Source: Opitutaceae bacterium
GTDB taxonomy: Bacteria > Verrucomicrobiota > Verrucomicrobiia > Opitutales > Opitutaceae
Assembly (NCBI GenBank): GCA_030693515.1
Contig: JAUYAK010000095.1
Span: 104,139 to 168,138, forward strand
DNA length: 64,000 nucleotides
Direction: 5' to 3'
The notes under the pieces were generated by a model that worked only from the letters and a program-made list of their open reading frames with translations, was not told the DNA's origin and did no database searches. Below are positions 51,088 to 60,216 of this stretch, piece by piece; within the stretch, counting starts at the first letter, position 1, and every line of letters starts with the position of its first letter. The translations under genes were made by a program, and so were the position numbers.

Positions 51088-53076
51088 GTGAAAACTCATC
51101 TCTTCCCCGTTTCGTTTCTGATGCTGGCTTGCAGCTCCGCGGCCTTAGCTGAACCGACCCGGCGCTGGTCGCAAGGTGATCCCTCCCCCGCACAGCAACA
51201 GGCAATGGAGTGGCTCAATGCCGTCCGCCGCGACCCGCCAAGCACGCTCCACTCCATTCTCGGGCTCGCCGAGTCGGACCCGATCGTCACCGGGTTCATG
51301 CGCGTGCAAGCACCCGCCACGGTGGCGCAACTCGAAACCTGGCTCGCTGACGACTACGCCATTTCGCGGACGCGCAGCACCGACTTTCCCAACGCCGAGG
51401 CCATTTCGAATGCGCCACTCGTCTTCTATCCGCTGTTTCAACAACGCGCCGAAGCCCTCGGCAGCCGTGCGACTCCGCCACCGACGAATTTCCCCGCCCT
51501 CCGCCAACCGCCTGACTACATCTACCCTACGCCGATCTTCGGCAGCACGCTGCTCAACGGCCCCGACCAGCCCTTCTCCGGTCCCGACGCCACGGGCGGC
51601 ACCGCGCGCTTCGGCCCGTTTGGCGCCAACTACGCCGAAGTCGCGCACGCGAATCTCTATCTTCCGGCCATCACCGCTCGCGAATGGGCCTTGTCGATTC
51701 TGACCGCCGCGTATCCGACCGCACGAGGAAGCCTCACGTCCTTTCTCATTCAGGGAAATGCCGTGCCCGGATTCAAACTCGGCCACACTCGCATGGCCGG
51801 CATCGCGATCACGCCGCGCGAAACAGGCACGCGCGTCCTCACCTTGTTCAAAGCGAGCAGCGAGTTTCTCACGCAGAGCGACCTGCCCTTCGGCGCGACC
51901 GAAACCGTGTTCATCACCGGCGTCGCGTATCGCGACCGAAACGGAAACGGCTTTTACGACATCGGCGAGGGCATCGCCGGAATCACCATCGCCCCCGACA
52001 AGGGTGACTGGTTCGCCGTCACCTCCACGTCTGGCGGTTTCGCCATCCCAGTCGCGGCGAATTCCGGCCTCTATCGCCTGACCGCCACGGGACGCGGCAT
52101 CGACACCGTGAGCGCGACCGCAACCGTCGGCGCTGACAACGTGAAGCTCGATTGGCCGCTGCCGGCCGCGAAACTTCCGCTTCAAACGCTCGTGCCGGCG
52201 AGCAGTGGCACGCTCCAACTTGTCGGTCTGTCCACACGTGGCCTCGTTGAAACTGGCGCCGACTCGTTGATCGGTGGCTTCGTCATCGCCGGTCCCGCTG
52301 CCGCACGAAAAACTGTCCTCGTTCGCGCAGTCGGCCCGTCCCTCCAAACGGTTGGGTTCGCGGCCAGCGAAGTCGCGCCCGCGACGCAGCTCAAGATCTT
52401 CGACCATCGCGGTTCCATGATCGCTGCCAACAACGGCTGGACCGCCACCACCGATCGCGGCGCGGTCGTCGCCGATGCCGCCCGTGCCGTTGGCGATTTC
52501 CCGCTCACCGATTGGCCCGGCGGCGGTGGTGATAGCGCACTTCTACTCTCGCTCGCGCCAGGCCAATACACCGCGCACGTCACGCCAGCTCCCGGGATTC
52601 CGACCACCACAGCGCAGGATCGCATCGGACTCGTCGAAATCTACGACGTGAGCCGCGACGACGGCAGCCGTTTCGTCAACATCTCCACACGTGGCGTCGC
52701 CGATGAAAGCAGTCGGCAAATGATCGTGGGATGCACTCTCGTGGGCCGCGGTTCTGCCCGCCTCCTTTTCCGCGGTGTCGGTCCTGCACTCACGCAAAAC
52801 TTCGGACTCTCCGCCACGCTCGCGAATCCTACGCTCACGCTCTTCGACGGCGCGGGTCGCATCCTCGGCACAAACGACGATTGGAGTTTCTCGCCCCAGA
52901 CCGCGCAGGTTCGCGAACTCGCCGCAGCCTCCGGCGCCTTCGCCTTGCCCGAAGACGGTCTCGATTCGAGTCTCATCACTCTGATTGCGTCGGGGAACTA
53001 CACCGCGATCATCGGCGCGAAATCGGACTCGCCGACCAAGGGTATCGCGTTGGTCGAGCTTTACGAAACGCCGTAA
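51088..53076 (+). CDS. Secreted multidomain surface protein (CAP-like N-terminus)
   Basis: This 662-residue protein has a signal peptide (about 1-22, ending A-A-L-A-E). An N-terminal region of about 200 residues (S-P-A-Q-Q-Q-A-M-E-W-L-N-A-V-R) recalls CAP/SCP-like domains. A short module, R-D-R-N-G-N-G-F-Y-D, of the calcium-binding SdrD-B type follows. Two beta repeats then show L-V-R-A-V-G-P-S-L / L-F-R-G-V-G-P-A-L and an N-D-D-W-type strand. Such repeats are typical of secreted proteins of Opitutaceae. GTG at 51,088 is chosen from signal peptide and promoter. It may help contact between cells during transfer. Confidence 0.72.
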   Translation: MKTHLFPVSFLMLACSSAALAEPTRRWSQGDPSPAQQQAMEWLNAVRRDPPSTLHSILGLAESDPIVTGFMRVQAPATVAQLETWLADDYAISRTRSTDFPNAEAISNAPLVFYPLFQQRAEALGSRATPPPTNFPALRQPPDYIYPTPIFGSTLLNGPDQPFSGPDATGGTARFGPFGANYAEVAHANLYLPAITAREWALSILTAAYPTARGSLTSFLIQGNAVPGFKLGHTRMAGIAITPRETGTRVLTLFKASSEFLTQSDLPFGATETVFITGVAYRDRNGNGFYDIGEGIAGITIAPDKGDWFAVTSTSGGFAIPVAANSGLYRLTATGRGIDTVSATATVGADNVKLDWPLPAAKLPLQTLVPASSGTLQLVGLSTRGLVETGADSLIGGFVIAGPAAARKTVLVRAVGPSLQTVGFAASEVAPATQLKIFDHRGSMIAANNGWTATTDRGAVVADAARAVGDFPLTDWPGGGGDSALLLSLAPGQYTAHVTPAPGIPTTTAQDRIGLVEIYDVSRDDGSRFVNISTRGVADESSRQMIVGCTLVGRGSARLLFRGVGPALTQNFGLSATLANPTLTLFDGAGRILGTNDDWSFSPQTAQVRELAAASGAFALPEDGLDSSLITLIASGNYTAIIGAKSDSPTKGIALVELYETP

Positions 53077-53088
53077 CGGCACCCCGTC

Positions 53089-56000
53089 ATGCCACGGTCA
53101 CTATTCACTATCGCGGCGGCGCTCGCCGTTTTCTCCGCCACGCGAGCATTCGGCTCCGACCCAAGTCCGACCCAGTGGGTCTCCCCCGACGGCAATGTCT
53201 ACAGCCCACCCACTCCGGTGGGCAATCCGTTCCCCAGTTCCGTTTACGGCGTGCTGCATGGCGGCAGCAGTTTTTCACTACAACGTCCCTTCCTCAGTCC
53301 GTTCGGTCGCACCGACAATACGCGCGGACGATTCGTTTACTACGCCGATTCGTTTTACCCGCGCGGTTCCGAAGGCGTTTTCGGAGTGGATGTCTGGCTG
53401 GAGCAGCAAGATGCGCTTGGAAACTGGAACCCGGCCAATCAAAACGGCGGCGTCTCCGACGACGGCACGCTCTACTGGACCGTCAACCGCACCAACCCCG
53501 GCCCCAGCGCCAGCCGCACCTTCACGTGGACCTATGCCGATCTGCCCGCCAACACGAACTTCCGCGTCTTCGTTTACGTTTACATCTACAATCAAGGCGG
53601 AGGCAGTTCCGGATATTTTCCACTCTCAAGCAGCACGCAAGTCGTCAACACGGGTGCGACCAACGACGCACCGCGCATCGCCTGGACGCAGAGTCCCGCG
53701 CAGGTAACCACCGGCCAAGACTACACTATCGCCACCCGCGGGGAGGACGACAATGGGGATCTCGCTACCGTGAGTATCAACAGGAACGGCCAGGCCTTTG
53801 CCTACGCCGGTGGCGGCAACGGCTACACTGGCGATTCGCAGGGCTCCAGAAACGACGCCGTCGGCACCGTCACCTACACGGCGTGGGCCACGGATTCCTC
53901 GGGCGCGAGCTCTCCGACGATTTCATGGACCGTCACCATTGTGCCCAAATCCAACCAGCCCGCAGTCAGCTCAAGCAACGCGACGATCACGTATCTCCAA
54001 TCATTCACGCCTTCATACTTCGGTGGCGCGGGTTCCGGCGGTTGGCAGTTTGTCGTCTCTGGGCAAACTAACTTCGATCCCAACGACAGCTCGCACTCGG
54101 GCACGAAGCTCTTCCCCTCGAACGCATGGTCGTCGAGTTGGACTCCGCCACGGCCCGATAGTTACCCATTCTTCGTCGCCCGCGTGGGTGACAGTAACTA
54201 CAATCCATCCGCCACCGCCGGGCCCTACACGCTCACGGTGCTGCCCGTCGCACCCGTCGGAAGCTTCGACGCAATTTCCGCAACCAGCGTCACCCAAGGT
54301 CAGACCGTCACCGGCAGCGGTTGGGCCGCAGATGCGCAACTCGGCGCTCCGCTTTCATCCGTCACGCTGCTCGTCGATGGCGGCGCGAGTGGTTCAATCA
54401 CCGCGTCGCTCAACGGTTATCGGCCTGACGTCCAAAGCGCCAACACGAGCTTCGGCCAATGGTCCCCGCGCGACATCACCTACTCCGGCTGGTCGTTCAG
54501 CCTCAGCACGTCGAGCTTGGCCGCCGGCGCGCACACGATCACGGCAATCGCGAACGATTCGACCTACGCCGTCTCGGCAAATCTCGGGTCGAAGAGTTTT
54601 TCTGTGTCCGCACTGTTGGGCCAAACCGTCAGCCTCACACCGAGTGCTCCGACGGTGAATGTGGGCGACATCGTGAATTTCTCGGCGACTGGCGCGCAGA
54701 ACGGCTACGTCTGGGGCGGGTCCGCCTCCGGTAGCGGCAGCACGAAGGCAGTCACGTTTTCCACTGCGGGGACATTTTCCGTCACCGTTTATTCGCCTGC
54801 GGGAGGGAGCTATGCTCAAAGTAATATCGCGACCGCCACGATCACCGTGGTATCGAATTCTTCTCAAACGGTCGCCATCGCACCCGCGTCTCAAACCGTC
54901 GGTGTCGGCACGAGTGTCACGTTCACCGCCAGCGGCGGCGTGAACGGCTACGCGTGGAGCGGCTCGGCCAGCGGCAGCGGAAATTCCAAGACCGTGACGT
55001 TTCCGGCATTGGGTTCCTACACCGTCTCGGCCTATTCGCCCGCCGGCGGTGGCTACAACCAAAGCAACACCGCCACCGCTACCATCACCGTAACGACCAA
55101 TCCCCAAACCGTCGCACTCACGCCAGCCACCCAAACCATCACGGTCGGCGACAGTATTAATTTCAGCGCGGCGGGAGGGGCGAACGGCTACGTATGGGGA
55201 GGTGCCGCCAGCGGTAGCGGCGGCACGAAGGCAGTCACGTTTTCCACTGCGGGGACATTTTCCGTCACGGTTTATTCGCCAGCGGGAGGAAGCTACGCTC
55301 AAAGCAATATCGCGACTGCCACGATCACCGTGGTATCGAATGCTTCTCAAACGGTCGCCATCGCACCCGCGTCTCAAACCATCGGCATCGGCGCGAGCGT
55401 GACATTCTCCGCAAGCGGTGGCGTGAACGGCTACAATTGGGGCGGCTCCGCGAGCGGAAGCGGAAATTTCAAGACTGTGACGTTCCCGGCCGTTGGCTCC
55501 TACATCGTCTCGGCCTATTCGCCCGCTGGCGGTGGCTACAACCAAAGCAACACCGCCACCGCGACTATCACGGTAGCGAACAATTCCCAAACCGTAGCGC
55601 TCACGCCCGCCAGCCAAACCATCACGGTCGGCGACACTGTCAATTTCAGCGCAGTGGGAGGGGTAAACGGCTACTTGTGGGGCGGCGCCGCCAGCGGCAG
55701 TGGCAGCACAAAAACGATTTCGTTCAATTCGCCCGGCGCCTTCAGCGTAACCGCCTATTCGCCCGCGGGCGGCGGCTATTCGCAGAGCAACACCGCGGCC
55801 TCGGTGATCACGGTCAACGCGATCACGACCACCTTTTCCGTCGCCCCGACATCGTTCAGCTATACCGGCTTTGTCTGCGCGCCGACCATCACGGCCTCAC
55901 CCGCTGCGGCCACGTATTCCGTCTCCGGCACGCCGTCGGCGACAAACCCGGGCAGCTATTCCTTCACTGTCACGGCGACAGGCAACTACGCCGGGAGCGC

Positions 56001-57030
56001 AACAATCCCTTGGTCCATCGGCCTCGCGAATCAGTCCGCCGTGGCACTTTCCCCGGCAAGCGCGACCGTCACCGCCGGGCAAACGGTCACGTTCACCGCA
56101 AGTGGCGGCTCGGGCACCGGCACGTTCGCCTGGGGCGGCGGCGCATCAGGAACCGGCACATCCAAGACGATCACGTTCTCATCCATCGGAACTGCCAGCG
56201 TCACCGTGTATCGAGCCGGAGATTTCACCTACGGACCATCGAACACGGCAACCGCCAGTGTGAATGTCGTGGCCGCCACCTACGCGCTGACGGTCAACGC
56301 CGGTCTCGGTGGCACCGCGATCGGCTCCGCGACGGGACTCGCCGGCACCGCCACCGTCGCCATCTCTGCGACACCGAGCCCAGGCTACGTATTTGCAGGC
56401 TGGACGGGAGATCCCGTGGCAGACGCCAGCGCAAACTCGACCACCGTCTCAATCGCATCGGCCAACCGCAGTGTCACTGCCAACTTCATCGCCAGCGTTG
56501 CCCAGACGATCACGTTCACCCCAACGGCGACGGCATCTTATCCGAGCACGCCGCTCACGTTCTCTGCGACGGCATCGTCTGGGCTGCCCGTCGCATTCGC
56601 GCTGGTCAGTGGCCCTGGCATCATCGCAGGAAACCAACTCACAATCTCCGGCACGGGCATCGTGATTGTCCGGGCCTCGCAGGCCGGCGGGTCAAACGCC
56701 GGAGTCTTTTTCCAGCCGGCTCCGAATGTGGATCGTTCGATTCAAGTGAATCCCCCGTTCAGCATCCTCCGACTACGCTTCAACACACCTGCCAATCTCG
56801 ACGGCGCCCCGACCGGCAACCGCAGCCTCGATGGCGACAACCTCGCGCATTCGGCACCGCCGAACAAACGCTCCACCTACATTTTCACCAATCCGGCGGG
56901 TCTCGCAAGTTCCCGCTGGCCGCATTTCAACAATCCGCAACGCGTCCAGCCGGTTCACGCCAACGTTCAGCTTCCACTCGCCGCCATCGCGACCTTGAGC
57001 AGCGAGAATGCTCAACTGATCGATCGTTGA
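53089..57030 (+). CDS. Large secreted repeat protein (PKD/Ig-like adhesin)
   Basis: This 1,313-residue protein has a signal peptide (about 1-22). An N-terminal region of about 500 residues is rich in Tyr, Asn and Trp and contains several Ig-like units. Five tandem repeats of about 80 residues (about 512-910) carry G-Y-V-W-G-G-x-A-S-G-S-G and S-P-A-G-G motifs. An MBG-like unit (V-S-G-T-P-S-A-T-N-P-G-S-Y-S-F), another PKD-like unit and an InlB B-repeat-like unit (G-Y-V-F-A-G-W-T-G-D) follow. No sortase, PEP-CTERM or GPI-like anchor was seen. It starts 12 bp after the upstream surface protein, so the two are likely one operon. A role as surface adhesin is inferred. Confidence 0.78.
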   Translation: MPRSLFTIAAALAVFSATRAFGSDPSPTQWVSPDGNVYSPPTPVGNPFPSSVYGVLHGGSSFSLQRPFLSPFGRTDNTRGRFVYYADSFYPRGSEGVFGVDVWLEQQDALGNWNPANQNGGVSDDGTLYWTVNRTNPGPSASRTFTWTYADLPANTNFRVFVYVYIYNQGGGSSGYFPLSSSTQVVNTGATNDAPRIAWTQSPAQVTTGQDYTIATRGEDDNGDLATVSINRNGQAFAYAGGGNGYTGDSQGSRNDAVGTVTYTAWATDSSGASSPTISWTVTIVPKSNQPAVSSSNATITYLQSFTPSYFGGAGSGGWQFVVSGQTNFDPNDSSHSGTKLFPSNAWSSSWTPPRPDSYPFFVARVGDSNYNPSATAGPYTLTVLPVAPVGSFDAISATSVTQGQTVTGSGWAADAQLGAPLSSVTLLVDGGASGSITASLNGYRPDVQSANTSFGQWSPRDITYSGWSFSLSTSSLAAGAHTITAIANDSTYAVSANLGSKSFSVSALLGQTVSLTPSAPTVNVGDIVNFSATGAQNGYVWGGSASGSGSTKAVTFSTAGTFSVTVYSPAGGSYAQSNIATATITVVSNSSQTVAIAPASQTVGVGTSVTFTASGGVNGYAWSGSASGSGNSKTVTFPALGSYTVSAYSPAGGGYNQSNTATATITVTTNPQTVALTPATQTITVGDSINFSAAGGANGYVWGGAASGSGGTKAVTFSTAGTFSVTVYSPAGGSYAQSNIATATITVVSNASQTVAIAPASQTIGIGASVTFSASGGVNGYNWGGSASGSGNFKTVTFPAVGSYIVSAYSPAGGGYNQSNTATATITVANNSQTVALTPASQTITVGDTVNFSAVGGVNGYLWGGAASGSGSTKTISFNSPGAFSVTAYSPAGGGYSQSNTAASVITVNAITTTFSVAPTSFSYTGFVCAPTITASPAAATYSVSGTPSATNPGSYSFTVTATGNYAGSATIPWSIGLANQSAVALSPASATVTAGQTVTFTASGGSGTGTFAWGGGASGTGTSKTITFSSIGTASVTVYRAGDFTYGPSNTATASVNVVAATYALTVNAGLGGTAIGSATGLAGTATVAISATPSPGYVFAGWTGDPVADASANSTTVSIASANRSVTANFIASVAQTITFTPTATASYPSTPLTFSATASSGLPVAFALVSGPGIIAGNQLTISGTGIVIVRASQAGGSNAGVFFQPAPNVDRSIQVNPPFSILRLRFNTPANLDGAPTGNRSLDGDNLAHSAPPNKRSTYIFTNPAGLASSRWPHFNNPQRVQPVHANVQLPLAAIATLSSENAQLIDR
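54622..55818 (+). repeat. Five tandem 240/243-bp repeats alternating in two types
   Basis: Units start near 54,622, 54,865, 55,105, 55,348 and 55,588. Units 1 and 3 share nearly identical DNA in their second half (F-S-V-T-V-Y-S-P-A-G-G-S-Y end). Units 2 and 4 share another version (F-P-A-x-G-S-Y end). The larger period is therefore about 483 bp, suggesting duplication of a two-unit block. The array is in frame and should vary in copy number. Confidence 0.85.
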
Positions 57031-57091
57031 GCAAAGCACCCGGCGGTTATGCCCAGTGGTTGAAGACGCAAATGAAGATTCACGTTTTGCA

Positions 57092-57451
57092 CTAACGTCC
57101 AACGCCCACCACCTCTGTCGGTAAGCGAGTAACGGCTCGCCAACGTGACCGTGACTCCAGTGAGGCGCGCGTGATGAGGATGCGACGCGTGCCACGGACT
57201 CGCTCCAGCTTTCCATCTTGAATTTCCCGATACAGCGTCGATTTCGATATTCCACCCAGCAATTGGCGTGCAGCCCCTTCATCGTATGCCTCTGGGAGTG
57301 CTCTCGTCTCTTGCTCGCGCGGGGCAGTTTCCCCTTCGAGACCAGCTTCCCAACGAACACAAATCTCCCGCGCCTCTGCGTCGTTAGTTGCTTCGAAGAA
57401 TGTTCGTCGCGCCTCACCGCGTATTACAAACACCGCAGAAAAAGTTTTCAT
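57092..57451 (-). CDS. Excisionase-like helix-turn-helix protein
   Basis: This 119-residue protein has an MerR/excisionase-type winged helix-turn-helix at about 56-99 (G-A-A-R-Q-L-L-G-G-I-S-K-S-T-L-Y-R-E-I, then R-V-R-G-T-R-R-I-L-I). An acidic N-terminal part precedes it. The domain is the Xis/HTH_17 kind that bends DNA at attachment sites and also represses int. It is encoded 200 bp from the integrase gene on the same strand, which fits a recombination directionality factor. A regulator of the nearby adhesins is an alternative. Confidence 0.7.
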   Translation of the reverse strand: MKTFSAVFVIRGEARRTFFEATNDAEAREICVRWEAGLEGETAPREQETRALPEAYDEGAARQLLGGISKSTLYREIQDGKLERVRGTRRILITRASLESRSRWRAVTRLPTEVVGVGR

Positions 57452-57652
57452 GAGATTTACGACTGATGAGGGGGCCTATATCACGCGACTAAGCGCAGCT
57501 CGCAGGCGAATTGGCCTCTCCTCGATTCTTGGTTCTGGTCACGCCTCGATTAAGGCAGGCCATTCCATCGTAATCGCAGCCTGCTGCACTCCCCTGGCCT
57601 CCATCACGTGAAAGCTAACGTGCGCTCACGGGTGCCTATAGCAGCCACGTGA

Positions 57653-59011
57653 TCAGGCGGCCGCGTCGCGAGAACTTACGCTGCCGGCCGAATCAGAAAC
57701 AGTGAGCTCATTTTTTTTGGCCATCGATTCCGCGATTCGCTTGGCTTCGAACTGAGCGTGAACTTTTCGAATATGTCCGTAGGTTCTGGCCGCTAGCATG
57801 CCACCGTCGGAGTGTCCGAGCCATTCACTCAAAAGGGCAAACGAAACTCCTTCTTCAATCATCACAGTCGCGAAGTAGTGTCGCAATTCGTGCTGCACCA
57901 GTTTCGGGATACCGAGCCGCTTGCACGCCCTTGCCATCGCCTGGAGACAGTCAGCCTTCCCGTCGAAGAGCGTATCGTCGGGTTTCTTTCCTTCTTTCAG
58001 CCGGTCGAGTAGCTGCCGCAACCCGGGGACGGCGATCGGCACGTCGCGCTTCGAACTCTTCGACTTGGTGCCATCTACGAACAGAAAGCCCGGCGTATTC
58101 TTCCCGTCATAGTTTACCCGCACATCAAGCGCCTCCTCGTGCCGACACCCCGTGTAGGCAAGAAACTCCGCGAGTTCGGCCGCGCGATTCGCGAAAGCCC
58201 GACGGTAATCAAGGAAAGCATTCCCCCGTTCTGACCGAACTCGGTTTGATTCCGGCACACGTCGCATCTCGGCGAACAGTTTTCGCATCCCCTCGGTCGT
58301 CGGAAAGTCGGGCTGGCGTTGTCCTTTCGGCAGGTTGATCTTCCTTTCCAGAGTGGATTTGGTGAGAAACGGATTTTCGACTCGCACTCGTTTTTCCACT
58401 GCGATGTCGAGACAGACGCGTAGAGCCCACATGGTCTGATTGACGATGTTGTTCGAGTATCCCGTTTTTTTCTTGGGCTTTTTGGTAGTCGAACCGACCC
58501 GACCAACCACAAACTCGCAGCGCTTCTGCAGGTAGTCGCGCAACTCCATGATCAGGTCAAGGTCCACCCGGGCCGCCGGATAAGTATCAAATTTTCCTGC
58601 CTGCCATTTGGCGCGCAGGCGATCAATGTGGTTCTTATAAGCGAGTTGAGTCCTCGGCTTGCGCTCGGAACGCCCTATAATACGGAGCATCTCCTCCGCG
58701 CAAGCGCCTAGGGTCTTGAAGTCACCGCTCTGCGAAGTCTGGCCGCTTTCGCGTAAATCCACGACTTCGGTCATGCGGTCTCGCAACCGTCTTTTTGCGA
58801 CAACGAGGTCATCGGTCTCAAGTTGAAGAAATGGCCGAGCTGCACCGCTTCGCGCGCGATAGAAGAAGCGTCCGACCGTAAGTTTTTTGTAGAGACATTC
58901 CGGCCAAGACGGCTCCCGCCACCAAGTCGCACCAGCAGCGCGTGCCTTAGCTTCTGTCTGATATTTCCGAGTAGCAGGGGCTACGGCGTCGCTTTCTTGG
59001 TGGGTATCCAT
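57653..59011 (-). CDS. int: Tyrosine recombinase (ICE integrase)
   Basis: This 452-residue site-specific recombinase has an N-terminal SAM-like DNA-binding domain (about 95-215). The catalytic residues are R290 (T-G-C-R-H-E-E-A-L), a Lys near 318, H374-x-x-R377 (H-E-L-R-H-Y-F-A), H400 (L-G-H-S-D-G-G) and nucleophile Y411 (T-Y-G-H-I). All are present, so it should be active. It begins with ATG at 59,011 inside an 11-bp repeat. It is the rightmost gene of the element, transcribed inward, next to the chromosomal TonB-family gene. Integration and excision would use the adjacent 3' end. Confidence 0.92.
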   Translation of the reverse strand: MDTHQESDAVAPATRKYQTEAKARAAGATWWREPSWPECLYKKLTVGRFFYRARSGAARPFLQLETDDLVVAKRRLRDRMTEVVDLRESGQTSQSGDFKTLGACAEEMLRIIGRSERKPRTQLAYKNHIDRLRAKWQAGKFDTYPAARVDLDLIMELRDYLQKRCEFVVGRVGSTTKKPKKKTGYSNNIVNQTMWALRVCLDIAVEKRVRVENPFLTKSTLERKINLPKGQRQPDFPTTEGMRKLFAEMRRVPESNRVRSERGNAFLDYRRAFANRAAELAEFLAYTGCRHEEALDVRVNYDGKNTPGFLFVDGTKSKSSKRDVPIAVPGLRQLLDRLKEGKKPDDTLFDGKADCLQAMARACKRLGIPKLVQHELRHYFATVMIEEGVSFALLSEWLGHSDGGMLAARTYGHIRKVHAQFEAKRIAESMAKKNELTVSDSAGSVSSRDAAA

Positions 59012-59023
59012 AGTGGGTATCCA
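59000..59023. repeat. 11-bp direct repeat at the integrase start, near the right end
   Basis: GTGGGTATCCA occurs at 59,000-59,010 and 59,013-59,023, 2 bp apart, overlapping the integrase start codon. This is where a recombinase or excisionase binding site, or the attachment site core, might be expected. Confidence 0.55.
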
Positions 59024-59057
59024 GCACTCCTATTATCCCCATTTCAAGAGGAGAAAT

Positions 59058-60182
59058 TCATTGGTAGTAGAACGTGAACGTCATCTCCTGCTGCGTGCCG
59101 AGGACAGCCCTCATGTCGTCCGTCCACGGGCCGTAGGGCGAGCGGTCCTTGATGGCGCTGATGCAGGCGCGCACGGCGGTCTCGTTGGCGGTGGAGCTGG
59201 CCTCGACGTTGCGGATCTCGGTAATCTTGCCGTCGTCATCCATCACGAACTTCACGGAGACGGTGCTGCCGCCGGCAGGCATCGCAATCATGCTGAGGAT
59301 GAGCCGCTCCCACTGGATCTGAACCGTGTCGATCACGCGCTGGAGATAAGCGCCGTAGTCGGACCAGCGGGCATCGTAGCCGGTGAGGCCGACGTTCTGG
59401 GTGCCAAATTTATTCTCGGCGAGGATGGCCGGGCGCACCTGCTGTTGCTTCACGATCTGCGGGCGCGGGCGCGGGTTGCGCGGATCGATGGCGGGCTGCA
59501 GCGAAGTCGCCCCCTGCACCTCGGCGGCGTCGCGCACACCTTCGATCTTCTCGGGCACGGCCTTCGCATTTTCGAGGCGCTTGGCGAGGTTGCTGCCGAT
59601 GCCCGTGGCGTTGTCGCCCTCGATTTTGGCATCGCCGGTCAGCGGGTTCTGCTCGGCGCGCGGCGGCGTGACCGGGGTATCGGCGACCGGGATGTTCATC
59701 GCCGGCGGCTGCGGGGACTGCAGCTCGACGGGCTCCGAGAGGCGGCCGCTCACGATTTGGTTGGATTCGTGGTCAACCTTGCCCTCGGTCGCGGGGCGGT
59801 CGCTCTTGCTGTCGGGCGTGGGCTTTTGCTGGGCGACCTGCTGGTTCTGGGCGGCAAAGTTGTTGGTCTTGTCGGGCGTGTTTTCCGGCGCCTCCGGGTT
59901 GGTCTCGACAAACTTCTGCGGCGGAGGCGGCGGCGCGGGTTTCTCGAACTCCTCGGGCGCAAACTCGATGTTGAAATCGCGCGCCGTGCTGGAGTCCGCG
60001 GCGACTGGGCGCACGGGAGCCACCGTGATGAGGTGCGGGCCCACGAGCCAGAGGAGCAGATGGAACACCAGCACGGCCGCCACGCCGATGGCGACCGAGC
60101 GCACATCGGGATGGGCCCAGGCGCGCGCCAACGCCCCTCGCGGATCAGGCAGCGGTGGCAAGGTGGCGGAAGGCTGGCTCAT
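59058..60182 (-). CDS. TonB-family energy transducer
   Basis: This 374-residue protein has a short cytoplasmic N-terminus, one TM segment (about 29-50, V-A-I-G-V-A-A-V-L-V-F-H-L-L-L-W) and a long Pro/Gln/Glu-rich periplasmic linker. A C-terminal TonB/TolA-like domain (V-S-V-K-F-V-M-D-D-D-G-K-I-T, then T-F-T-F-Y-Y-Q at the end) completes it. It would couple inner-membrane proton force to outer-membrane transporters. It is the first chromosomal gene next to the element, whose integrase lies 46 bp from its stop. The 3' end may be the integration target, in which case the last codons could derive from the attachment site. Confidence 0.8.
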   Translation of the reverse strand: MSQPSATLPPLPDPRGALARAWAHPDVRSVAIGVAAVLVFHLLLWLVGPHLITVAPVRPVAADSSTARDFNIEFAPEEFEKPAPPPPPQKFVETNPEAPENTPDKTNNFAAQNQQVAQQKPTPDSKSDRPATEGKVDHESNQIVSGRLSEPVELQSPQPPAMNIPVADTPVTPPRAEQNPLTGDAKIEGDNATGIGSNLAKRLENAKAVPEKIEGVRDAAEVQGATSLQPAIDPRNPRPRPQIVKQQQVRPAILAENKFGTQNVGLTGYDARWSDYGAYLQRVIDTVQIQWERLILSMIAMPAGGSTVSVKFVMDDDGKITEIRNVEASSTANETAVRACISAIKDRSPYGPWTDDMRAVLGTQQEMTFTFYYQ

Positions 60183-60216
60183 GCAAGGTGAATGGGACGC
60201 GGAGTGAGGCCCAAAG

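Larger units (their letters stand above)
1..59057. mobile_element. Integrative and conjugative element, left end outside the window
   Basis: The region holds a coupling protein, VirB2/B3/B4/B5/B6-like genes, a type IV pilus gene set, an ArdC antirestriction protein, a conjugative-type primase, topoisomerase III, an excisionase-like protein and a tyrosine recombinase. The recombinase is the last gene before ordinary chromosomal genes, so the right end lies in the roughly 45 bp between its start (59,011) and the stop of the TonB-family gene (59,058). A repeated promoter motif links backbone genes from 9 kb to 51 kb, which argues for one element. No relaxase or left attachment site was seen, so the element continues leftward. 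Defence and toxin-antitoxin genes occupy three cargo bays. Confidence 0.85.

Noticed and set aside
54622..55818. Regularly spaced repeats resembling a CRISPR array
   Set aside because: The units are 240-243 bp, in frame, and encode PKD-like domains of a secreted protein. They are not short repeats with unique spacers.
59013..60191. Long plus-strand open frame opposite the TonB-family gene
   Set aside because: It is an antisense shadow of a high-GC gene; the minus strand encodes a recognisable TM plus Pro-rich linker plus TonB domain.
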